Shown: positions 11,413-21,317 of the stretch, one piece after another
Numbering within the stretch: position 1 is the stretch's first letter
How the letters are laid out: each line of letters begins with the position of its first letter
NCBI GenBank assembly: GCA_009761415.1
Contig: QUOL01000006.1
Coordinates: 1,240,001-1,304,000 of the forward strand
Length of the DNA stretch: 64,000 nt
Direction: 5' to 3'
DNA from: Sarcomyxa edulis
Taxonomy: Eukaryota; Basidiomycota; Agaricomycetes; Agaricales; Mycenaceae
Program-made: the position numbers and the translations under genes
Notes under the pieces: model-generated
Databases searched by the model: none
What the model saw: only the letters and a program-made list of their open reading frames with translations
What the model was told of the DNA's origin: nothing

Positions 11413-14193
11413 TCAAGAGCTTGACGCATAAGTGAGCCCCCCTGAGTCAGTGCAATAGCCTTGTCCTGAGTCTGAGTTGATATACGAAGTGCTGAAAAGT
11501 GGCGCCGGGATAGCAACCTGGTCGAGGACGATATTTCTCCCCACCTCGAATGGGTTATCATTGAGATAAAGTTGAGGAGCCGCCAGATCCTTGAAATAGT
11601 GGACGTCGACCACCGGAGACTTTTTAGCATGTCTATATAACAAAGGAATAAATGCAAGTCAGTGAGCCATTATTCGAAGACAAGAAGCAAGAAACAATAA
11701 CTTCACCTGGTCTTGATATGTTCCAGCAGTTCGCTGAGTTCCATAGGGGGTCGTTCCTCCGTCGTATCAGCACATTGTTTGCATACCCAAACGACTCTAT
11801 CAGACGGCACGGATTGTAGGTACCTCTGACGATCTTGGTGTACTAACGAGTCTAGATGGAACTGTTCGTAAGATAGAGCGTCTGCACGTTCACGATCTGA
11901 GAGGCAGCGCCATAAAATATCGTCGTCGTAGTCCGATCTATGCATCTCAGCATGGTGCTGTACCTGTACGATAAGCAGGGACGGAAAAGGAACGGTCAGA
12001 AAAATCGGAGACGATCACAGAAGAGATAAGAGGACGAAAGACGACTTACCGCACTCCGCCATCCAAAGCTTTGTACTACCGTTATATTGTTGATGATCCT
12101 TCCACAGCTCAAGCACCCGAGTCGAGCATCGAGCTGATCCATTTCGACAGCAGTCGTCACATTCGGATCCAACCCAACCGCCCTGACAATTGCCTTGACC
12201 ATGACGCCCGCCTCCCTATCCAAGCATAACGATTTAGCCGTCCAAGCCGTTCTCTGGCTTTTGTAATGCACAAGGTCTCTCGAGTCGTCAGTCCAGAAAG
12301 TCTTCGGAGCATGGTCCTGTTCAGAGCACCACTTGTCGGGAATTTTCCCAGTCAAACAGCCATGCGCGAGTACCTTTGGGTAGAAAAGAGGACGCCTTCC
12401 ACAAGGAATATCCAGGTCACTCGTACATCTCACACATCTGAAAACGGTCGTGGCTAATTGAAGCGTGCGTTCGGCCGCGACGATGGCATCGTATTCGGAA
12501 ACCGGAGCTGGGGAAGTCGTTCTCTCTACTTCTAACAAGATATGAACCATCGTTCGGTTTATCCGTGCGCGCCATTCCTGAAAGAACGTTGCGACGATTG
12601 GGCCAAAGTCCGTATTATCGATGTCCGCGAAATCGTCTCGGTAGAGTCCCGCATCAATAAGTGACTTTATCGGAGGGTGTTCGCAAAAATCGATGGGCTC
12701 GGGCAAAATGTCGATTCCCTTGGCTTTATTGTCTTCGAGGAAACTTAGCACACGACATCTTCGGATGTCAAGAGCCCAGCGGCGTGCGTCGGCTTTCCTT
12801 TGTAGTCGTTGCCTCTTTAAATCGCTCAGATACTCGATCATCTGGTCCTGGATATTGCTCCAAACTATAATGCAGCGTATGAGTACGAAAAGAGGGATTC
12901 AAGTATGGACAAACAAACCGCGTTCTGTGAGAGGCTTTGGCTGTCTAACAAGTTTATGTTTCGAGAAGTTCCAGTCCGCCCAGATATCTGAGCCATATCC
13001 GAGGGCTGTGAGCTTTTCGATGATCCTATTGACCATCGAGGCCTAGCTCAAGATAAATTCACGGATTAGAAACGTAGTGCACATACGCATATTTCCTAAC
13101 TTCTTTGATGTTCCGAAGTTCTCGAGCGCGTGCACTCGCCTGGGACTTTGCCCATGTTATGCATAACTTAGCATGCTATTGAGCACCGCGTCTTCAGCTA
13201 CTAGTACTCGAGGTGCTCCAGATACAGCACTGACCTCTGCGATTGAATGAACCCTCGCCTTCGATTCCACTACAAACGTCTCGCGAGCTTCACCATTCAG
13301 TAGAAGATACGTGCCCTTGACAGTGTTATAATCTTCAACGGGAACATGGCACGTTTCTGCAGTGCTTTTTGCGTTTGTTGCTGAGCAAAGCAAATATGTC
13401 AGTAGCTGCTTAACGCAGAAAAAAAAAATAAGACAACCTTGGAAAGCAGGAACCATCGATCTAAATATCTCGTCGTCACCTTTGGGTACTGGTGCAATGC
13501 TTAGATATCATGAGTGCACTGCATTATGGCATCGAGAGTTTTCGAATAAAGACATACTGAACATTTAGACAATCCGCACAAAGCCTAATACGAAGATGCC
13601 ATTTGATGGACTCGCCACGTTTACTAGTTGGACCAAGACACGCCTAGATAGTTTATGAGCTAAATCCGCCCGTAAGACTGGCTGCAACTCACCATGCAAT
13701 GCTTTCCGAAGACTAGATCAGCCCATCGGGGCTCTGCCATTCCTGGAGGGCACGACGGTAGGTCGGGTACGTTGGCAAGGCTTACTCTCCAGATAAACAT
13801 CGATGACCGATGCATCAGTGTATTCCGGAACGGTTTCGATACACGAGACAGGTTGAGCAGATCGATAGGCATCAGACGCTCAAAGATCTGAGCATCATGC
13901 GTCAGTATTGAGTGGGATCATGTACTAACGTAGAAAAATGAGAGATAGACATTCACCTCGAGCCAAATATCGAGTGGCATGTTGACCAATATCGCCAATT
14001 TCCCAGTACTCTGTTTCCCCTTTGCATTTCTGGCCTTCTTTCTCGTGATAGTCTTGCCAGTGGGGACTCTGGGAATGGTCCCGTCGGTACTGACGCTTGA
14101 CGCTCGCCTCTTCCGTTTCGACGCATTAGCTCTTTCTACCGTCGTCGAGTCAGCTCTGGTAGTAGATATATCGATGGTCTTGTCGGTCGACAT
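11413..14193 (-). CDS. F-box protein with C-terminal cysteine pairs
   Basis: F-box proteins hold substrates for SCF ubiquitin ligases. ATG at 14193. The lysine-rich N-terminus (KRKRRASS, ITRKKARNAKGKQ) could be a nuclear signal. The F-box is split by an intron: LAILVNMPLDIWLE joined to IFERLMPIDLLNLSRVSKPF, continuing MHRSSMFIWRVSLANV. A second conserved block (MAEPRWADLVFGKHCM, then WHLRIRLCADC) recurs in basidiomycete F-box proteins I know. The large exon 12841-12034 carries CVRCTSDLDIPC and CLSCG, and the following exon VCKQC, so zinc binding is likely. About ten exons, stop at 11413. The join near 13090-13040 is uncertain: the GTATGT donor is out of phase with the next exon. Substrate unknown. 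Confidence 0.75.
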
Positions 14194-14787
14194 GATATCA
14201 AGAATGGGCGCCTTGGAAGAGATGAGCGTCAAAACCAAGTATAGAGGCATATGCACGTGGAAACAAGGGTGAACGGATGTAGAGAGGCAGGGCTTGTACT
14301 CACCAAGATTTAGGCTGTACTTTTCCTGTGGTAAACGGGGTGTTGTATCGAAGGAGGGGCCTGCTCGTATGGGCGGATGCAATGGGATATTGGTCCAGGA
14401 AAACCTGTGGAGAATGAGTGGCGACATCTGGATATATATATATACTGTTGAGGACGTCCTGGACGTCCAACACAAGATGGATACGCGTGCAGTTGGCACT
14501 CCGACGCGCAGAGTGAGAGGTAAGATTGTGATGTATGCCGTGGGATTATTCCCGGCCTTTCACGGGGACGCGTCAGAATCCAAAAATAATCCTAAAGGTA
14601 AGTGAGTAAATTGCCCAGCAGTACTCCAGGCTGGCGTCAGGATACATTATTGTTATTGTGAAGCCTATTAAGAAGTTTGAGAGGAACCAATGAAATAATG
14701 TATATAAGAACGCGCGAGTAGTTATGTTTTCCAATTATCCGTTTGTAAAAGTCTTGCCGCATCTAAATTTATTCTAGAGTCCATGTT
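14194..14787. other. Intergenic stretch, no supported gene
   Basis: 5' flank of the F-box gene and 3' flank of the small gene ending at 14788. A plus-strand frame at 14294-14605 has no recognisable content. A short AT-rich run (ATATATATATAC) lies near 14432. Confidence 0.4.
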
Positions 14788-15468
14788 TTAATCGGTGAAG
14801 AGTCCCCCCTCTCTTGCTATCGGATCCTGGGGAGCCCTACGTGTGGAAGGAAATATCGACTCGGTCGTGATTGAGGCGGAGGGCTGCGCATTCCCGTTTG
14901 CATTGCCGATAGGATGGCCGGTACGAATCAAGACCAGCTCGTCTCTCCAGTCTTGAAATTTCTTGAGGAGCATGTTCTGTGGGTCATCGCGGTCTAGTTC
15001 GTCTTCAGTGTGCCGTTCTTCAGTGCTACTAGCGATCACGGTGTCTTGTTCTTCAACGAGAATGTCGATGACCTCAGCGAGGGCACGGTCAAGTTTCTGG
15101 AATGCGCCTTGCATAAGGTAAGGGTTCCCGATATATAGTTGACTGGTAGAAGGAGATGGAGATGGCTCTGCGGACTGAGCTATGATCGAATTAGACGTGT
15201 TGGCTGGAAGATGTCGGAGTTAAAGTACCTATATCATATCTTGGGTACACCTTCATGATACGAAGATTGGTCAATCGAGTACATTCATTTCTGACATGAT
15301 GCACACGCACCTGTCCAGGGTTTTCACGAGACGGGGAAGGAGGAAGACCGTACCCAACTTGGTTAGGGTACTCAGCGTTCTCATTGAGGACTATCGATGT
15401 CAAAGAAGGCGTGAGAGGGTGCCACAACCTCATAGGCGCAGTGATAGTGTACCTTCTTGAGTGTTCAT
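14788..15468 (-). CDS. Small polar protein of unknown function
   Basis: Exon 1 (MNTQE, ATG 15468) joins through a 59-63-nt intron to an exon reading VLNENAEYPNQVGYGLPPSP. One intron of about 135 nt (GTGCGT donor to CTCAG) keeps the frame into PSPSPSTSQLYIGNPYLMQG and a helical acidic segment (FQKLDRALAEVIDILVEEQD, then KKFQDWRDELVLIRTG). The stop is at 14788. Length is about 155 residues. No membrane segment or known motif. Shares a 533-bp divergent upstream region with the eIF2 gamma gene. The intron choice in the middle is the weak point. Confidence 0.5.
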
Positions 15469-16001
15469 TTCCGTGATATTTGTCCGTGAAAGTAGGAGGA
15501 GAAAGGGGAATTTGATTTTAGGGGTGACGCACCTGATTTACAGCTGTTTATTTCTGATGATATCGTCAAAGTAAAACTGCGTCTTGGAAGTCAGTCGACT
15601 TCAAGGACGTCCTGGGATATGCACTTGAAGATAGCAGTTTAGTACCGACGTACGGGTAAAAAATAGCTGGCGAGGACAATGAGAAGGAAACGGCATAATT
15701 ACGACAAGTTCAATCATAGTCAGAGCAAGCGACTACACGAGTATTTTTTTCCGGATTTTCGGGTGCATCCAGTAGACAGTCTGATGAAGCCCTAACAAGT
15801 TTTGCATAGCGCGACATGCAATAAAATGAGCGAGAAATGGAGTGAAGGAAGATCGATGAGCGCTAACGCTGATGGAGGCCACGCGAGCGAGGAAAACTCC
15901 GACAACTTTTGTTTTTGGCTTGAGTCAATCCGGTCGACCTTGCTTGCCTCATTGAACCTTGACACTCGTCTATCTGACCGTACCATCTACTTTCATACCA
16001 C
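15469..16001. promoter_or_regulatory. Divergent upstream region of the eIF2 gamma gene
   Basis: 533 bp between the starts of the small minus-strand gene and the eIF2 gamma gene. CT-rich tracts precede the eIF2 gamma start, as in many fungal housekeeping promoters. No TATA box stands out. Confidence 0.4.
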
Positions 16002-17802
16002 ATGCCGGGCGACGAAACACTCCAGAAACACGCCGAAGAATCCGATTCAGAGGACGACGATGATGTGGCTGAACCGATCCCAAAAATCGACATTGATCCC
16101 TCAAAATTGACACCTCTATCTCCAGAGGTCATCTCGAAACAAGTGAGTCTATCTTACAATATAAGTTGATCAATTTTGACGAGCGTGAATTGCAGGCAAC
16201 AATAAACTTGGGTGCGTGCAGTGGTCTTGGGAAAGTAAAGGAAAAAAGCTGACGTATATAATTGCAGGTACCATCGGCCATGTCGCTCACGGAAAATCGA
16301 CGGTTGTAAAGGCAATATCAGGTGTGATGACGGTCCGATTCAAGAACGAACTTGTCCGGAATATCACCATCAAACTTGGATACGCCAATGCAAAGGTATG
16401 AATCGCGTAACGCACCTCAATCTTGACATGACTCACAAATACACTCTCATTCTCAGATTTATAAATGCGAAAACGAAGCCTGCCCGCGACCAGGCTGTTA
16501 TCGTTCCTACCGCTCCGACAAGGAAGACAACCCACCTTGCGAACGCCCAGGATGCGGACACAGAATGAAACTTATTCGACACGTCTCTTTCGTCGATTGC
16601 CCCGGTCATGACATTCTCATGGCCACCATGTTGAACGGAGCCGCAGTCATGGACGCTGCGCTACTACTAATTGCCGGTAACGAAACTTGCCCACAACCAC
16701 AGACATCAGAACATTTAGCAGCGGTTGAGATCATGAAGCTAGAGCACATCATTATATTGCAAAACAAAGTTGATCTGATCAAGGAGGCACAAGCATTAGA
16801 GCACCAGAAGAGTATTGCTGCATTCGTCAAAGGTAAGTGTCTACTTTCGTTTTTTAGCACAAATATGTCTTATATCGTGGATAACAGGAACTGTCGCCGA
16901 ATCATCCCCCATCGTGCCTATATCCGCACAGTTGAAGTACAACATCGACGCCGTCAACGAATACATCGTGAAACGGATCCCTATCCCTATCCGTGACTTT
17001 GCCTCCTCCCCACGTCTCATCGTCATCCGTTCCTTCGATGTCAACAAACCAGGTGCAGAAGTAGATGAACTGAAAGGTGGTGTTGCTGGAGGATCCATCC
17101 TCACTGGTGTTCTGCGTCTGGGTATGGAAGTTGAAATTAGACCAGGCATTGTCACGAAAGATAGTGCAGGACGGAACAAGTGTAAACCCATTTTCAGCCG
17201 GATTATGTCGTTGCACGCAGAGAACAACCTGTTACAATTCGCTGTCCCTGGTGGGCTCATTGGTGTCGGTACGAGAATAGATCCGACATTGTGCAGAGCG
17301 GATCGGTTGGTTGGGCAAGTGCTGGGTGCGGTTGGAAAACTGCCAAAAATCTACACTGGTTCGTGATATATTACATTCTTGTTCTTTCAAGAAACCTGGC
17401 TTAACGGTCTAATCTCCTTCCCTAGAACTCGAAATTAGCCTGTTCCTCCTCCGGCGTCTTCTCGGTGTCAAAACTGAAGACAAGAAACAAACGAAGGTTA
17501 CGAAACTCGTCAAAAACGAGCTTCTTCTCATCAACATCGGCTCAACATCCACTGGAGGTCGTGTCCTCAGCGTGAAAGCTGATCTAGCCAAGATCCAATT
17601 GACGTCGCCCGCCTGTACGGAGGTCGGAGAGAAGGTGGCGCTGTCTAGGAGAATTGAGAAACATTGGCGACTTGTCGGTGAGTCCCATCCTTTTATTCAT
17701 AGGCCTTCTTTCGTAGGTCCAAGAGAAGTATATACTCATGGTGGATTTTTTTCGACAGGTTGGGGCAGTGTACAACGCGGTACTGTACTCGAGGTCGATT
17801 AG
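16002..17802 (+). CDS. GCD11: Translation initiation factor eIF2 subunit gamma
   Basis: The GTPase subunit of eIF2, which carries initiator Met-tRNA to the 40S ribosome in the cytosol. ATG 16002 gives an acidic N-terminus ([10 protein letters not shown]). G-protein boxes in order: G1 [11 protein letters not shown], the switch-1 region [13 protein letters not shown] typical of eIF2 gamma, a zinc-binding insert with two CxxxxC/CxxxxxC-type pairs ([11 protein letters not shown] and PPCERPGC), G3 DCPGHD and G4 NKVDLI. Domains II and III follow ([20 protein letters not shown], then [17 protein letters not shown]). Length is about 465, as expected. The second exon is only 16 nt (16196-16211) and lies just before the G1 loop. 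All introns are GT-AG and 50-65 nt. Confidence 0.97.
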
Positions 17803-17989
17803 ACTGTTACTAATATCCTGTATATCCGAGTTGCCATATATACGTATGTTGTTGTCCCATTCCTTCTTCGCCTTGGACTTTGAGTGAAAAGTCGAAAGAC
17901 TTTTGACTGGTTGGGACGAGTGGAGCGATCATGCATAGTACTCACTACAGTACACACTAGGGTACATTCCCGATACAGTGTTGGTAGAT

Positions 17990-19786
17990 TTACAAAGCAG
18001 TGGCCATAGAAGGATCGATTAGATCCAGTTCAGTCGCATCCACGCCTTCAAAGGACCTATTCTTAACGTGCCGGCTTTCCAGTTCACGTTTCGTGAGATA
18101 AAGGTGGAGGAGATGTAGACAATCCTTGGCCTTGGAACGCATAGAATAAGTATCATGCATAGTCTGACCAAATGGATATTTACTTACCACGACGAACAAC
18201 CCGAGGCCCACTGAATTTCGCCACCTGAATATAACAGACATGAGCATAACGGCGAAAAGCATAACAAAATTTCTTCGTACCAGACAGGATCGCTTTCCAC
18301 CCACGTCCTCGAACCACCCCAGACCGTGTTCACAACCAACCTCACGGCGAGATTGAGTTGATTGAGTGGACTCAACCCATCCCATGCCCCCTTATACGAG
18401 TATGGTCCCCAATATGGCGATGGGACCAGAGCCGGATGGCGAACACCAAGGAATCGGCGAAGAAGATGGGAAGATTTCGACATATGGTACAGGAGTGCGC
18501 CCATACGATTAGATATAGCAGGAAGAAGTAAGGCTCCTCCCACAAGTCGTCCGATAGAACCCGTTGCCACTTCGGTTATTTGTACAGCAGCAGCTGCAGC
18601 GTCTTGTTCGTCACCTCCTGCTACTTCTCCAGGTTGAGGTTCTGGTGCAGCATCGCCTGCGGGTGCGGCTTGTTGCTGCTGCTGAGGTCGTCCGGCATCA
18701 AAGTCGGCGCGGACGTGGACAGCCCCAAAAAGCCCCTCCTCAGCGATATTCCACACGACGCGTCCACCGGCTCGTGGGGGAACGGGACGAGTGCCCAGGA
18801 CCCAATGAGAGAATTGTGTGAAATATCTCCGGTACAACGCACGAGCTAAAGGGAAGATGAGGCATCCGAAGAGCATTGGGGAAGGAGGCCAGGTGAGTCC
18901 TGAAGTGACAGGATTCAAAAGACTTGGAAATTTCTCGGCCGCTGACCATTGTTGGAGGATGATGCGTTCTTGCGACACGACGGGGGAAGTCGAGGGCCAT
19001 GCAAGAAGGATGGGGACTAGAGGGAGGACGTTGCTGACGATTGGAGTTCTAGAGAGGATAAGGCTGTATGGAATAAGAGGAAGGTTGAAGAAAGCATGCC
19101 AGGGCCAATTCGAAGGGTCGTCCGTCAGAAGGAGATCAAACATTCTGGGAATGAGAAAAGTGCCTGTTAACGAGAATGTCTAGTAAAACTTAGAAAGACT
19201 TGGACACACTCTGTACCCAGGAACTCCTTCAATGCATACGAGCCGTACAGGGTCGACACAACATATACCCCTAGTACGGTCATGAACATGTTTCCAGTAG
19301 AGAAAGATTACAAACATTACCTGTCGCAACTACCGCAACGAAGCCAGAGATACTGAAGATAGTGAAGATCCTCCCTGCGAGTTGCATACCTGTGTTCCCC
19401 ACGTTCATGAACCTCAGGATTGGGGGGTTGTCGCTCTCCAGTTCATACTGCGTGCCACATTGTGGACATTTCAGAGCATTGACAGCACGAGACGAAGTCC
19501 CTTGAGATGTTTGGATCCATTGTAGTAGGCATGATTCGTGAGCGATCAGAGTGCATTTACAGGGATGAGTCCAAGCCCTGGGTGGATCCTCGGGTTCTGA
19601 GAAAGACGGTAAGTGGTTCCACAGGGTACTGGAAAAATCAGGATAAGTTCACTATTGTATACTTCTTCATCCTGAGGATCAAAACGACCGTCAAAATTGG
19701 TTTCAGATGAGTCCAAAAGGACAAACCTTGCAGATATAACACGACTTCAAGCGCAAATCGTTGATTGTAGGGACGCGCCGACTCAT
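17990..19786 (-). CDS. RING-CH (MARCH-type) membrane E3 ubiquitin ligase
   Basis: ATG 19786. The RING-CH finger reads CYIC near residue 16, then WTHPCKC, HESCLLQW and CPQC, a C4HC3 pattern that binds E2 enzymes. Hydrophobic stretches follow (RIFTIFSISGFVAVVATGVY, VVSTLYGSYAL, the region around FFNLPLIPYSLILSR, PLVPILLAW, and MLFGCLIFPLARALY), so it is an integral membrane protein. A polyGln/Ala insert (GRPQQQQQAAPAGD, then AAAAAVQ) lies midway. The tail after residue 400 is hydrophilic. Overall this resembles MARCH5-like or yeast Ssm4-like ligases of organelle membranes, with the target unknown. The join between CYICK and PEDPPRAW is unresolved: canonical borders leave the frame off by one. 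The stop is at 17990. Confidence 0.82.
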
Positions 19787-20056
19787 GGTAGATTGCAGAC
19801 GTTGTTGAAGGTGGGAGGAGACGCGGTCCCGGCCTTACGGTGGTGACTGGTAAGTACACGATTGTAAACAGCGAGCCTGATAACTCATAGACATGTACTC
19901 GATATGCTACTTCAATAATTGTCATTCACGGGCATATATGGAGAAGAAAGTTCGACTACATCACATATTTCGGAACGTACAAAGAGTAGAAAGCGCTGAA
20001 ACCAGGAAACACGAAAATTTTGATCAAGATGTGGAGGAAGACGAGTCAACTTAGAA

Positions 20057-21065
20057 TCAGTGATCATAGGGAGGCGTCTGAGCCCTATCATCCTCTTTTT
20101 TAGTATCCTCCATGGGAGGAGGGGTCCTAGCTCTGTCGTCTCTCCTCCTGTCTGGAGACGGGCTTCTCCTCCTTTCTGGGGTTCTGCTCCTTCGCCTTCT
20201 TTCACGTTCTCTGTCTCCACCTCTGTCTCCCCCTCGGTCCCGGATATCCCTGTCAATATCCCTGTCTTTGTCGCGATCATCGCGTTCCGGGCGTCGACGA
20301 GGACTGCGAGACCTTTCACGATCACGGGCTCCACCACCACCACCACCACCACCACCACGTTGGCTTGGCGAGGTACGTCTATCGTATCGCCAGACTGAAG
20401 AGGGAGGATTTTTCGCCCACTACCGAAAACAAGTCAACGATTCTGAATGGTGATGAAGCGATCACAAAGCGGTACCTGGATACTCAAACGGCTCCCTTCA
20501 AAATTTCTACCATGCCTATAGAAACAAAGTGAGCAATAAAAAGGTCGATGGTCAACCCAGTAGCAAGAACGTACATATCAAAGTAAGCATCTTCAGCATC
20601 GCGTTGGCTACGGAACTCCACAAAAGCATAACTACGAGGGATGTTCGAGGATTGATTGAGCGATCGAAGTTCTCGGATGTAATTCGATACATTGAATCAT
20701 TGCGTGAAGTGCCATCGACGACAAAATTCGCGAAGGAGGAGATTCGACGGCATTAATTGGCTCGCGGATATGGCAGAAAGCAGGATCGCTTCGCGCGGGG
20801 ACGTTCGACTCGATCGGACTAGGGATAGAGGGAAGGTAAAAGAATATAGAGGATACTTACGGATTAGAGCTGGCATGCGGGTTTCGGGGCGCTGGTACGT
20901 CGCATCGAACCAAAGGTCCAAATCTGATCACAAAAAATCGCAATTTTTCCCGGTCAAGTGATGCTCCTAAAGGCGTGAAACAAGAAAGTACCTTTCGAAC
21001 TCGTAGGCCAAATCGCGAGCGCGAGTAGCTGGATGGAAACCAGAAACGAAAAGGATACGAGGCAT
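20057..21065 (-). CDS. SR-family splicing factor (RRM plus RS tail)
   Basis: Exons join to one RRM followed by an Arg/Ser-rich tail. RNP2 is ILFVSGF and RNP1 is YAFVEF, separated by RARDLAYEFERFGPLVRCDV. The RRM ends HGRNFEGSRLSIQWAKNP. A polyglycine run of ten, coded by a CCA/GGT microsatellite (20331-20358), leads into RDRERSRSPRRRPERDD and a long RD/RE/RS tail ending in TPP repeats. It should bind pre-mRNA in the nucleus and recruit spliceosome parts. The second intron (20860-20632) is 229 nt, three to four times the local norm. ATG 21065, stop 20057. Divergent from the PPR gene, 252 bp between starts. Confidence 0.92.
20331..20358. repeat. CCA trinucleotide repeat coding for polyglycine
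   Basis: About nine consecutive CCA units on the plus strand read as GGT glycine codons in the minus-strand SR protein, between the RRM and the RS tail. Such runs change length readily, and changes by whole units keep the frame. Confidence 0.9.
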
Positions 21066-21317
21066 GGTCGACAATGAGAGAAAGAGGCAAAGCAGCTAAA
21101 GTTGAAAACCACGAGCGACTGTTGGTCATGTTTACTTTGTGGCAAAAAAACTCAATTTCCATTTTCCCCGCCATAGTGCCAGAGCAGCGACTGCAAGGCT
21201 TGGGGAGGCCTAGCTGTGGCTGACGCGTTGACAACCTCTAGTGGCCAGGTAGAGTCTTAATAATGCCTCCTTTCGAGATCTGACTCCGAAGAATGCGTCT
21301 CTAGATGCCCATTTCGC

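Noticed and set aside
19912..20358. Minus-strand frame beginning with a polyvaline run
   Set aside because: It is another frame of the CCA/GGT microsatellite inside the SR protein gene.
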